Origin: Balneolaceae bacterium
GTDB lineage: Bacteria > Bacteroidota > Rhodothermia > Balneolales > Balneolaceae
NCBI GenBank assembly: GCA_020832285.1
Contig: JAFIFB010000023.1
Span: 62,001-126,000, forward strand
Direction: 5' to 3'
Length of the DNA stretch: 64,000 nt
The notes under the pieces were generated by a model. It was given only the letters and a program-made list of their open reading frames with translations, was not told the DNA's origin and ran no database searches. Position numbers and translations under genes: made by a program. Shown here one piece after another: positions 55,662-64,000 of the stretch. The first letter of the stretch is position 1. The number at the start of each line of letters is the position of its first letter.

Positions 55662-56903
55662 TTACTCTTTTGGAATGTTATAATATTCATCGATACTTCT
55701 GATTAAGATTTCTCCGGATTCCATGTTCTTCTCACTGGTATAAAACGTACTGCCTCCTTCGCATAAAATGGCTGTAATGCCAAATTGATGGTGCGGTCCA
55801 TCTGACCAGCTCACCGGCCCGAAACCGGGTGGGCTGTCACGCACAGCAAGCGGCTTGATCAGTTCATCAGGATCATTTGAAGCCATTATTTCTGCAAAAT
55901 CTTCCCAGGGGCCCAGTGTAGTTCCCATTTCCGGGCCTACCCGCAGCAGCGGTTCCACTATTCCCTGCCAGGTATGCATGGCCCATATTGTGGTAATGGG
56001 TGTCTCCGAAACCATCAGTTCCTCCAAATCTGTTTGAAACTCATAGGCTTCGTGGGTCTGCTCATCCGGATCAGAACCTTCCGGACTGTACGAACGATTC
56101 ATATCAATGCCTTCCTCGTTCACACGATACCAGCCATGCGTGGGAGCATCCGGACTCATAAAAAAGATAAAATGAGCAACATTTCTCTGTCTGAATTCAT
56201 CGCCTTCATCGCTCAAAATCCAGTCTGCCATACCTACCATCCGCCAGTGGGAGTTGTGCTCTCCGGGATGCTGATTGGCAAAATAGTGCCCCCAGCGCTG
56301 TTCAGGTGCTACCGGGCTGTCCGGATCAGTAATCTCAAGCCGGTAAAGCGGCCGTCCCTGCATTGACTCTCCGATCGTGTGCAGAGTGGCATGCGGATGT
56401 TCGGCCCACTCCTGTTTCATCGCTTCGGCTGTTTCAAATGACATCGGCACCTGTGTACCTACATGAACATGATCTTCCTCAAAAACCGGAAACTCCAGAA
56501 TATCGTATTGTGGTGAATCCCTGAATCCTTTCTCCCAGTGAATCGGCTGCCAGTTTTCTCCATCATACGACCATGATTGGTGGTACTCATTAAATGACAT
56601 CCCGGGACCGCCTTCAAACTCCACTTCCAGAGTAAGATCGTTGCCTTTTGCATTCTGTCGAATTTCAAAGTTCACTTTATTGGGCCATTGAGGATTATCC
56701 GGGGCGTGATCGAGGGTAATCAAAAAATGATTGGTATCGACCCGGGCGATTTCTGCTCCATGAGACCCCAGCAGGCCGTTAAAATAGAAATCATCCACGC
56801 TCAATTCAGTAACACGATGCTGGTCATCTGCACATCCTGTGTGAATCAAGGCGAGAATAATACCGGTAATGAAAAGTGAATAAAACTGTTTAAAGTAGAG
56901 CAT
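55662..56903 (-). CDS. M14-family zinc carboxypeptidase-like lipoprotein
   Basis: 413 residues; lipobox HTGC (Cys24). A beta-sandwich of about 140 residues precedes the peptidase domain. M14 metal and catalytic residues are present: His212 and Glu215 in QHPGEHNS, His310 in WAMHTW, DMNRSY near 268, and the general base Glu392 in ILCEGGS. The family trims C-terminal residues from peptides or deacylates. It follows the M23 peptidase by 48 nt and ends the right-hand SusCD locus, pointing to peptide or peptidoglycan-fragment processing at the outer membrane. Substrate specificity is unknown. Confidence 0.85.
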   Translation of the reverse strand: MLYFKQFYSLFITGIILALIHTGCADDQHRVTELSVDDFYFNGLLGSHGAEIARVDTNHFLITLDHAPDNPQWPNKVNFEIRQNAKGNDLTLEVEFEGGPGMSFNEYHQSWSYDGENWQPIHWEKGFRDSPQYDILEFPVFEEDHVHVGTQVPMSFETAEAMKQEWAEHPHATLHTIGESMQGRPLYRLEITDPDSPVAPEQRWGHYFANQHPGEHNSHWRMVGMADWILSDEGDEFRQRNVAHFIFFMSPDAPTHGWYRVNEEGIDMNRSYSPEGSDPDEQTHEAYEFQTDLEELMVSETPITTIWAMHTWQGIVEPLLRVGPEMGTTLGPWEDFAEIMASNDPDELIKPLAVRDSPPGFGPVSWSDGPHHQFGITAILCEGGSTFYTSEKNMESGEILIRSIDEYYNIPKE

Positions 56904-56951
56904 GCTAAATGTATTTTTCTAATTTCTGTTGAATTATTTGAATGCTGAAAT

Positions 56952-58484
56952 TTATGGATTCAGAGCTTGCACCTGTACATGTATATGTGCGGTTGCTGTT
57001 CCATTGGATGTTTCCCGTTCCACCTTCACCAGGTAATCTCCGGGCTCTTCAAACCGGTGAGTAACCGTTGCATAGCCGACTTTTGCATGGGGATGTGAAT
57101 CGATATTTGATTTTACAGCAACCGGATCACTGCCGTCCCTAAAATCCCACACATCAAACCCGTCTCCTTTTTCTGCCGTTGAACGGACTTTAAAGTAGAC
57201 TTTGTCTCCGGGTTTAATGTCCCTGGTGGGATAATACGTTGCATGAATACGGGGCGGACGGTTCTCTTCGAAATCTTCCTCAAAAACCATGACTGTAGCC
57301 GTATCATAATCGTAGTTTCCATGGATATCGGTGACTTTCAAGATTTCACTGTACATCCCTGGTTCTTCGTATGTTTTTTCAATTTCGGAGCCGCGTTCAG
57401 AAGAACCATCAGAAAGCGTCCATTCATAATACTCGATTTCATATTTTGACCATGTGTTTGCACCGCTTATGGTTACCGGTTCACCCACAAAAACAGCCTG
57501 GTAAGGCCGGGCCACAGCGAGAATATCCGGATCAAATTGCCGCTTATACGCTTCCATTAAAAATGCGTATGATTCTTGCACACCCCACTCTCCGGAAGGC
57601 TGTTTACTTTCAATGTGAAAGTGTAAATGAGCCCATCCGCCGCTGGCACCTTCTTTTCCAAGCATACCCAGTTTTTCTCCGGCAAGGACCCGCTGTCCTA
57701 CTTCCAGATGGGGAAGTATAGAATCGAAGTGACTGTATCGATAGTACCATCCCCGGTCATCGCGAATATAGATCACTTCATAGCGCTCATTGATTGGATT
57801 GCCTTCCGGTTCTCCATCAAGAACGTCTCCTGCAACCGAAACGATGACTCCATCGGTTGCCGCAACCACTTCAACCATATCTTCAACACCACCAAAATCT
57901 ATTCCGGCATGATAGTAAATACTACCATCCACCCGCGGCGATCCCCTGACAGGTTCATTGCTGTACTGTGTTTTTGAGGATGCAAGCCATTTTTGATTTA
58001 CGGGGTAGACCAGCGTTCCCGGCCAGATCAAAGGTGATCCTTCGGGCCAAAGCCTTATCCGGGCATCTTTTTCGATTTCCCACCAATCGATATTGGAACT
58101 CTCCATATAATCCAGTGTGACGGGACTATCAATTTGAACACCTGCTACCGTAACCGGCAACTGGTAGCTTGCTGATGTTAACGTGATGGTTTCTCCATTC
58201 ACCAGAACCGTTACTTTCACTTCCCGAACCGCATCCATAACTGAATCTTTAATTGGTTCAACATCAATCAGCTGAACTTCTGCGGAAGTCCCATCATGCA
58301 GCTCAACAATAGCCGATTCACCAATATTCAGGTCTACAGTCCGGACCAGCGGAGACAATTTATATTCGGGATCATCATTACTGAAAGCTTTCACTGAAAG
58401 GAACGAGAGTGAAAGAATTATCAGCAGGAGGATCGCAGTAAAAGTGTGGCAAAGAGTAGGTTTTGGGATCACTGTTTTAATCAT
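56952..58484 (-). CDS. M23-family metallopeptidase with PKD-like domain
   Basis: 510 residues from the ATG at 58482-58484, giving a basic N-terminus and a signal helix; the frame extends 10 residues further. The peptidase core carries zinc ligands His192 and Asp196 (YYHAGIDFGG) and the HxH pair at 286-288 (WAHLHFHIE), with YRYSHFDSILPHLEVGQ between them. One or two PKD-like beta domains follow (about 335-400, YEWTLSDGSSERG; about 405-510). M23 enzymes cut glycine-containing peptides or peptidoglycan cross-links. It is the first gene after the susD hairpin. Confidence 0.88.
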   Translation of the reverse strand: MIKTVIPKPTLCHTFTAILLLIILSLSFLSVKAFSNDDPEYKLSPLVRTVDLNIGESAIVELHDGTSAEVQLIDVEPIKDSVMDAVREVKVTVLVNGETITLTSASYQLPVTVAGVQIDSPVTLDYMESSNIDWWEIEKDARIRLWPEGSPLIWPGTLVYPVNQKWLASSKTQYSNEPVRGSPRVDGSIYYHAGIDFGGVEDMVEVVAATDGVIVSVAGDVLDGEPEGNPINERYEVIYIRDDRGWYYRYSHFDSILPHLEVGQRVLAGEKLGMLGKEGASGGWAHLHFHIESKQPSGEWGVQESYAFLMEAYKRQFDPDILAVARPYQAVFVGEPVTISGANTWSKYEIEYYEWTLSDGSSERGSEIEKTYEEPGMYSEILKVTDIHGNYDYDTATVMVFEEDFEENRPPRIHATYYPTRDIKPGDKVYFKVRSTAEKGDGFDVWDFRDGSDPVAVKSNIDSHPHAKVGYATVTHRFEEPGDYLVKVERETSNGTATAHIHVQVQALNP

Positions 58485-58751
58485 GAAGGGTTTATGGTAA
58501 TTATCCAAAGTCACAGAGCTTTCATTGGTAAGATCTGAACAAATTTTATTTGATTCTAAATGAATTGTTGTGGATAGTTATTTTTATGATAACTGAAATC
58601 CCCTCCCCGAGGGGCCGGGATTTCGAAAACCTCTCAACTCGAGAGGAGAAAAATTAGTCAAAAAAACGACTTGTCGTGATTTGTTGACTGACGGTGGGTG
58701 TGTTTGCCAAGCCATGAAACGAGCTCAGGACACAGAAAATGGGCCTATACC

Positions 58752-58822
58752 CAGAACACACCCCTCGTTCGACAAATCAGGCTCTGCCTTTTTGTCTTCA
58801 CATTTCCCCTCTCGAGAGGGGA
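58752..58822 (-). repeat. About 70-bp interspersed repeat, copy 2
   Basis: On the minus strand it starts with the 18-bp palindrome TCCCCTCTCGAGAGGGGA and ends CGAGGGGTGTGTTC, matching 55356-55426. It lies on the opposite strand, 3.4 kb away, so the pair encloses the M23/M14 genes in inverted orientation. Confidence 0.65.
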
Positions 58823-58907
58823 CTGCAGGAGCCATCATATTAATTTATCCATAACAATTCCTGTTGCCGTTTATGGGTCTAAACAGATACGTTTTTTCAC
58901 AATATAA

Positions 58908-58943
58908 AACTCAGGCACTTTGTTTGTGCAAAGTGCCTGAGTT
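58908..58943 (-). terminator. Intrinsic terminator after susD
   Basis: A 15-bp perfect stem (AACTCAGGCACTTTG with its complement) and a 6-nt loop, followed on the minus strand by TTATATTGTGAAAAAA. It lies 24 nt past the susD stop. Confidence 0.8.
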
Positions 58944-58967
58944 AAAACTTTCATGTGACCGATTTTT

Positions 58968-60731
58968 TTAATCGATGGTTTCGACTGGGGGCTCGTTTCT
59001 GTGAGCTCCGTCGTAACCTTCGTTCTGGTTGATCCGCCCTTGTGTATTTGCCTCTATGGTTCGCTGAGGAATCGGCAAAAGAGCGTGCCGGGGTTCAATA
59101 TGAGCAACCTCACCTCTCCAGATCGGCTCGGGCTGGTGATAGTTGTCATTTACCCTCATGATTCTGTCATGGAACCAATTATTTTCGTGGAAATTATCGA
59201 GGCTGTAGCCACTTCTGTTAAGTGTTGCCTTAATATAAGCTACCCTGGAAAGCTCATTATGTCGCGCTTCTTCCATATAGAGCTCACGGGCCCGCTCATC
59301 CATAATGTAATCGATGTCAACATCTCCGGCTGTAATCAGAGGAGCATTGGCTCGTTCCCGGATGATATTGATATCGTCTGCTGCTCCGCCCATGTTATTC
59401 TGCCAGTACCGAGCCTCTGCACGAATCAGATAGGTCTCTGCAAGTCGGAACAGGTACCAGTCACCCTGATCTCCCACGGGTAACCTTGAATGTGGTGACT
59501 CAAGAAAGATTTTGTATTGTGGCCATGGGTACCAGGTATCAAAGGTGTCGATCAAAGACCCGTAGTATTGCATGCTGAAGTTTTCTCCAAAATTTGGAGT
59601 ACCTTCATGACAACCCTGAATATCTTCCATTTCGACCCAGTTCACCTCTGCACCTCTTCGTTCATCCGGGGTGGTATTCCATTTATATTGGTTATCTTCC
59701 CAGATATAATAGTGCCAGTAGTGATTAGTGCGCACATCTGCATTCCCAATTCCGAGAGTGTCTCCAACTGAAGAATCCCAGTTACACCAACGGTTTCCGG
59801 CAGAATCCAGAATTTTCCAGTAGGATGGAGAATATTGTCTATTGGTGTAGAGAGACGGAGATCTTGAAGACGGAGATACATCAGGCCGGCCGATGATCGT
59901 GTAAAGTGACTCCGTATTTTCAGCTAAGTTTTTATTCTCTGACCGGTGCAGGTCCCACTGCAAGTTTCGCGCAGCATCACTTGCTGTAGTGCCAAATCGC
60001 TGGGTCATTAAACCAAAGCTTGCATCTTCAATGAGCCTTGATGCTGCGGCTTCTGCATCTTCAAAATTTAAATTGGCCAGGTGAACTTTTGCCAAAAGAT
60101 GAGTGACCGGAGCTTTTGTGATTGTACCATCTGTCATTCTGCCTGATTCCAGCCTTTCTTCTGCCCAGCTTAAGTCTTGTTCAAGTTTATTCAGTATCGC
60201 AGACCTGCTGTATGTTTGATAATCCAAAACCGCTCCTTCTGCTTCCTGACCAACCCAGGGCACATCACCATAGGTGCTGACAATTCGGTAAAACCAGTAG
60301 GAACGGAAAAAGTAGGCTTTTGCCACAAAACGATCTCTCACTGCCGGTTCTAATTCAACATCATCAATTCGGGATAGGAGAACATTCGCATTTCGGATGT
60401 ATTCATAAGCATCATCAAAGAAATCAAGTGTAGGCCATGGAGCTGCCTGATCGTTTGGGGTTAGGTGTGCTCTCAAATCTGCCGAAGCCATAGTTACCGC
60501 AAGATCTGAAATGCCATGACTCATGGCAATGGGATGCCCATAACCATAAAAGTCATTCCAAAGATCTGTTTTCATCGTAGTAATCAATGCCTGAAAGCCT
60601 GCTTCATCAACATATACTGCCTCAGGACTGAAAAATGATTTTGGGTCCGGTGACAAAAAATCATCAGAGCAGGCACCAAAAATCAGCAAACATGCTGCCG
60701 TAGAAAGAATTAATTTTTTAAAAAATTTCAT
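58968..60731 (-). CDS. SusD/RagB-family nutrient-binding outer-membrane lipoprotein
   Basis: 587 residues; lipobox GAC (Cys21). The C-terminal signature is DERARELYMEEARHNELSRVAY. LLPIPQRTIEANTQGRINQNEGYDG follows, then a short extra tail (AHRNEPPVETID) not usual in the family. It starts 47 nt after its SusC partner, the widest spacing of the five pairs. The downstream M23 and M14 peptidases suggest a peptide-like or peptidoglycan-derived ligand, which is inference. Confidence 0.94.
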   Translation of the reverse strand: MKFFKKLILSTAACLLIFGACSDDFLSPDPKSFFSPEAVYVDEAGFQALITTMKTDLWNDFYGYGHPIAMSHGISDLAVTMASADLRAHLTPNDQAAPWPTLDFFDDAYEYIRNANVLLSRIDDVELEPAVRDRFVAKAYFFRSYWFYRIVSTYGDVPWVGQEAEGAVLDYQTYSRSAILNKLEQDLSWAEERLESGRMTDGTITKAPVTHLLAKVHLANLNFEDAEAAASRLIEDASFGLMTQRFGTTASDAARNLQWDLHRSENKNLAENTESLYTIIGRPDVSPSSRSPSLYTNRQYSPSYWKILDSAGNRWCNWDSSVGDTLGIGNADVRTNHYWHYYIWEDNQYKWNTTPDERRGAEVNWVEMEDIQGCHEGTPNFGENFSMQYYGSLIDTFDTWYPWPQYKIFLESPHSRLPVGDQGDWYLFRLAETYLIRAEARYWQNNMGGAADDINIIRERANAPLITAGDVDIDYIMDERARELYMEEARHNELSRVAYIKATLNRSGYSLDNFHENNWFHDRIMRVNDNYHQPEPIWRGEVAHIEPRHALLPIPQRTIEANTQGRINQNEGYDGAHRNEPPVETID

Positions 60732-60778
60732 AACGTAATGGTTTAATATTTTTGATTGAGTATCGGATTCATTCTGGG

Positions 60779-63700
60779 TTAAATCGACACGTTAATTCCA
60801 ATCGTGTACGTCCGGGGTAAAGCTGTGTACCCTGTTTCGGGATCCCAATGCGGCCATTTTGTGAAAGTAGCGAGATTTCTGACCGATCCGAATATTCTGA
60901 CATCTCTGAGCTGAAGCCTGTTTGCCAGCGATTCTGAAAAATTGTAAGAGAGTGAGAGATCCTGAATCCTGACAAACTCCCTGTCCCTATATACATTGAT
61001 TCCACCGCCATAAGCTCCGGTTAATACATCCAGTCGCGGATAGTCATTAATCGGATTCCAGGGTGTCCAGTAAGGAACAGGTCCTGTATGCCGACTCCGT
61101 CTGTCATTAGACTCCTCGCCAGGATTCAAAGCGGCGGGTTCAGCACCTATATGTCCAAGATCAGCTCTGATGAATACGGAAGCTGACCAATTCCTATACG
61201 CAAATTCGTTTCTGAAACCCAAACGGTACCGTGGCTCTTCATGACCAATAAATTGTTTGTCATCTTCTGCCCTGTAAACACCATCGTCGTTTACATCAAC
61301 GGCTTTAATGTCGCCTGGTCTCAATCCATATCTGGCAGCTTCTTCTGCTTCATCTTCCTGCCAGATACCGTCAAATTCATAATCCCAAACGGCATCAATT
61401 CCCCTGCCTATAAACCATCGGTTGGTAAAATCCGGAAGTTCTCCTTCCCGGTCTTCACCCAACAATCGGTATTCGCCCATATCCCCGAACAATGAAACAA
61501 TTTCATTTCTGTTAAGAGAAAACATTACATCTGATGTCCAGTTAAAATTGGATGTTGAGATGTTTCTTGAGCGAACTGTCATTTCAAATCCGCGATTTTG
61601 AAGTTCCCCTAAATTGGTGGTTACATTGTCAAAACCGGTCAGGCTTGGCAAACGTCGGTTCATCAACAGATCAGTAGTAGTTGCATTATAATAATCCAGA
61701 TTCAGAGTAATTCGATTATCCATAAGATGAATATCCGTTCCTACATTTATCGACTCTGTTCTTTCCCATCGCAAATTGGGATTTGCCAGTGTTGCGTTAA
61801 ACAGACCTACCCGGGTAGTTGATCCATCATACCACTGCCTTGAACCCAAACGTGCCAGTGCTGAATAGGCTCCGATATCCCGGTTACCATTAATTCCCCA
61901 GGATAGCCTTAATTTGAATTGATTCACCCAATCAATATCAAAAAAGCTTTCATCACCAATCTGCCATGCAAATGCAAGGGCCGGAAAGGTTGCTCTGGGC
62001 TGGTCCTGACCAAAGGCAGAATATCCATCACGTCTGACAGATGCAGTTATCAGATATCTATCTAAAAGGCTGTAATTTAATCTTGCCATCAAGGCATCAC
62101 CTGTTACCCGCAAATCGTCAGAGTTCACGGTAGGGCCATCGCCAAATTGAATTCCATGATATCCAAGTTGCTCACCCGGAGAAAAATTTTGATTCTCCAT
62201 TCTCTCATTCCAGACGTTATTTACTTCTACCGACTGCAAAAGAGTTACGTTGAAGCTATGAACTCCGAAATCTTCTCTCCAGGTAATAAGATTATCGATC
62301 ATCCACTCGAATTGAGTATTTCTTTCTCGCCAGGCCTGGCTTTGATCTTCACGAGGTTCACCTCCCACACTTGGGTCTGTTGACCTAAACCACATATCCC
62401 GGTGATGCTCTATTCGAGGCTGAAATGAGAATTGATATTCAATATTTAATGGAAGTGTAATATCTGCATAGAAATTACCAAAAAATGTATGCAGCCTTCT
62501 TTCACGGTCATCTCTGTAGTGATTGATCAGAGGATTAAAGGTATGGCCATGTGCAAGCCTCGTCAGCCAGCCCTCCTCATCTGTATAAACCTGGCCATAT
62601 GGACTGTTTGCATACATATTCCAGTTTGCAGGAACTCCCCCTTCATCCCTGTCTGAAAGCTGGGCATTGAGTCCAACAGACAACCAATCCACTACCTGGT
62701 AATCGACATTCAATCTTGATCGGAGTGCTGAAAAATCTTCCCCCACCCGAAGTCCTTCGTTATTTACATATCCAAGCGACCAAAAATACCGGGTATTATC
62801 CGAGCCTCCCGATACGCTGATATTATGATTTTGCCTTACCCCGTTTCGTACAACAACATCATACCAGTCTGTTGTCTGGCCTCTTTTATAATTTTGTTGT
62901 TCAATACTAAAAAATGCAAGACGCCGCAGATATTCATCTGTTGTATCGCCCAGCGGTGTATCTGCCATACCCATCCAATCATTCACAGATATATCTGATG
63001 GAAGTTCATCAGGGTTGGTATAAAAATGAAAATCCCGGTCTGGAAAAACGGTTCGGAACCAATCAGCCCTGAACTGAATATACTCTTCCGGTCCAAACGG
63101 ACGGCGTTCGTTCGTAGGCTGAGAAACACCTACCTGAGACGAATAATTAATAATCGGTCTTCCAATTTCCCCTCTTGTAGTGGTAATCAAAATGACTCCG
63201 GAAGCAGCTTTGGCGCCGAAAACTGCTGCAGAGCTTGCGTCTTTAAGGATATCGATAGTTTCAATATCATTAGGATTGATATCCCGCAGACTACCATTGT
63301 AAATGGCTCCATCCATTACAATCATCGGCTCTGTCCCGGCTTCGAGGGATGTTGGACCCCTTACCTCAAGTGAACTACCACCTGCCGCAGTTGCACTTTG
63401 ATTGGCTGCAAATCCGGCAATGGTTCCGGTAAGCATATCTGTGATCTGTGTCATGTTTTGACTTCTGAACTGCTCACTCGTCACACGCTCGACTGAACCG
63501 GTTAAGTCTGTACGTTCAACGGTTCCATATCCAACAACGATCACTTCATCGAGCCGGCCGATATCCTGCTCCATAGCAATGTCAATAGTCTCCTGCCCTT
63601 CATAAGGCACCCGCTGGGTTTGAAAACCGACAAAAGAGAAAACGATAACCACATCATCCAAATCTGCGGGGACTGTTAATTCGTACTGCCCGTCGATATC

Positions 63701-64000
63701 TGTGATGGCTCCGGCGGATGTCCCTTCAATGATAATATTTGCCCCAGGAATGGGCTCTCCGGACTGTGCATCTGTAATGACACCTGCAATCGTTTGCTGA
63801 AGCAGAAGTTCGGGACTGATAAGCTCATTAAGTGTTGCCTGCGGCCATACATTCTCGGTATTTACTGCAATTGTAAAACTCTGCTGACGAAACCAAAGAC
63901 CGGTTTGTGATGCAATTTGAGTAAGCAGCTCTGCAACACTAATAGAGTCTTCATCATAACTAAAAGAGCTTGTGATTTCCTCCTTGAGGGAGGCCGGATA
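60779..64000 (-). CDS. STN-domain SusC/RagA TonB-linked transporter, 5' end outside the window
   Basis: The frame is open to the right edge (about 1073 residues seen). A TTG at 63659-63661 is not the real start, because family domains continue upstream. Near the edge is the end of an STN domain (SFSYDEDSISVAELLTQIA, LWFRQQSFTIAVN). Next come a carboxypeptidase-regulatory domain (IAGVITDAQSGEPIPGANI), the TonB-box-like DEVIVVGYG, a plug (EPMIVMDGAIYNGSLRDINPND; ILKDASSAAVFGAKAASGVI) and a barrel ending in TIGINVSI. The STN domain predicts an ECF sigma/FecR pair just beyond the window. The partner SusD follows after 47 nt. Confidence 0.93.
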   Translation of the reverse strand, partial: YPASLKEEITSSFSYDEDSISVAELLTQIASQTGLWFRQQSFTIAVNTENVWPQATLNELISPELLLQQTIAGVITDAQSGEPIPGANIIIEGTSAGAITDIDGQYELTVPADLDDVVIVFSFVGFQTQRVPYEGQETIDIAMEQDIGRLDEVIVVGYGTVERTDLTGSVERVTSEQFRSQNMTQITDMLTGTIAGFAANQSATAAGGSSLEVRGPTSLEAGTEPMIVMDGAIYNGSLRDINPNDIETIDILKDASSAAVFGAKAASGVILITTTRGEIGRPIINYSSQVGVSQPTNERRPFGPEEYIQFRADWFRTVFPDRDFHFYTNPDELPSDISVNDWMGMADTPLGDTTDEYLRRLAFFSIEQQNYKRGQTTDWYDVVVRNGVRQNHNISVSGGSDNTRYFWSLGYVNNEGLRVGEDFSALRSRLNVDYQVVDWLSVGLNAQLSDRDEGGVPANWNMYANSPYGQVYTDEEGWLTRLAHGHTFNPLINHYRDDRERRLHTFFGNFYADITLPLNIEYQFSFQPRIEHHRDMWFRSTDPSVGGEPREDQSQAWRERNTQFEWMIDNLITWREDFGVHSFNVTLLQSVEVNNVWNERMENQNFSPGEQLGYHGIQFGDGPTVNSDDLRVTGDALMARLNYSLLDRYLITASVRRDGYSAFGQDQPRATFPALAFAWQIGDESFFDIDWVNQFKLRLSWGINGNRDIGAYSALARLGSRQWYDGSTTRVGLFNATLANPNLRWERTESINVGTDIHLMDNRITLNLDYYNATTTDLLMNRRLPSLTGFDNVTTNLGELQNRGFEMTVRSRNISTSNFNWTSDVMFSLNRNEIVSLFGDMGEYRLLGEDREGELPDFTNRWFIGRGIDAVWDYEFDGIWQEDEAEEAARYGLRPGDIKAVDVNDDGVYRAEDDKQFIGHEEPRYRLGFRNEFAYRNWSASVFIRADLGHIGAEPAALNPGEESNDRRSRHTGPVPYWTPWNPINDYPRLDVLTGAYGGGINVYRDREFVRIQDLSLSYNFSESLANRLQLRDVRIFGSVRNLATFTKWPHWDPETGYTALPRTYTIGINVSI

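Larger units (their letters stand above)
58485..58967. other. Intergenic region rich in palindromic repeats
   Basis: 483 bp without a gene. AAATCCCCTCCCCGAGGGG (from 58596) and ACCTCTC...GAGAGGAG (near 58630) are short inverted repeats. A stem GGGTGTGTT/AACACACCC spans about 58695-58763. A 70-bp repeat is at 58752-58822 and the susD terminator at 58908-58943. Confidence 0.65.

Noticed and set aside
63494-63505. TGAACCGGTTAA, resembling the LacI-type operator
   Set aside because: It lies inside the susC coding region and encodes part of the conserved D-L-T-G-S motif, so the match is explained by protein sequence.
60779-63661. Right-hand SusC as a complete gene starting at TTG 63661
   Set aside because: The frame stays open to 64000 and encodes the STN and regulatory domains, so the gene is cut by the window edge.
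1-64000. tRNA, rRNA, prophage or replication origin
   Set aside because: I saw no cloverleaf with a CCA-type end, rRNA core sequence, phage structural gene or DnaA-box cluster; a covariance search was not possible here.

Overview
The window looks like a chromosomal stretch from a marine or saline member of Balneolota/Rhodothermota, or a close Bacteroidota relative. The reasons are five SusC/SusD outer-membrane uptake pairs, several FG-GAP/ASPIC (CRTAC1-like) lipoproteins, a Bacteroidota-type ECF sigma/FecR/STN-SusC cascade, PVC-type and PQQ-type dehydrogenases, Tat-exported Gfo/Idh/MocA oxidoreductases, moderate GC and few visible Shine-Dalgarno sequences. This placement is inference; no rRNA or marker gene is present. 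Nearly all genes lie on the minus strand, so operons read from right to left. The exceptions are a plus-strand block (6.4-11.6 kb) and an IS transposase (33.6-34.8 kb).

Layout from the left. (I) 1-5.8 kb: SusC, SusD and the start of an FG-GAP lipoprotein that runs off the left edge. (II) 6.4-11.6 kb, plus strand: an FG-GAP/ASPIC lipoprotein, a fused acyl-CoA transferase, an enoyl-CoA hydratase, and a GxxExxY (PD-(D/E)xK fold) gene bracketed by two palindromic CTGCG arrays. (III) 11.7-25.0 kb: SusC, SusD, two DUF6807 proteins, a Gfo/Idh/MocA oxidoreductase, a 1232-residue double propeller/ASPIC lipoprotein and an SDR dehydrogenase. (IV) 26.5-33.4 kb: a decaying locus with a SusC pseudogene, an intact SusD, a broken DUF6807 remnant, a ThuA-like protein and a cupin. 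It is cut at its 5' end by an IS1380-family element (33.4-35.1 kb). (V) 35.2-47.6 kb: ECF sigma factor, FecR anti-sigma, STN-SusC, SusD, a PQQ-dehydrogenase/cytochrome c fusion, an M20 amidohydrolase and an FG-GAP protein. (VI) 47.9-54.7 kb: HiPIP, PVC-type dehydrogenase with HEAT-like repeats, amidohydrolase, alpha/beta-hydrolase and a second Gfo/Idh/MocA protein. (VII) 55.7-64 kb: STN-SusC (runs off the right edge), SusD, an M23 peptidase with PKD domain and an M14 carboxypeptidase-like lipoprotein.

Together the genes suggest TonB-dependent capture of organic molecules followed by oxidative rather than glycosidic processing. No glycoside hydrolase or polysaccharide lyase is visible, but many periplasmic or lipid-anchored oxidoreductases and hydrolases are. 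One locus is controlled by the sigma/anti-sigma cascade. Two others share a 12-bp palindrome, TTAACCGGTTAA, typical of a LacI-family operator. All five susD genes are followed within about 25-40 nt by a strong hairpin and then by a co-oriented gene or gene remnant.

The most unusual structure is the GxxExxY gene with its flanking palindromic CTGCG arrays. A gene-less copy lies at 50.8 kb and a decayed one at 36.6 kb, a layout that recalls REP/RAYT systems. Several other hairpin repeat families occupy the intergenic regions at 25.9-26.4, 53.1, 55.4 and 58.8 kb.
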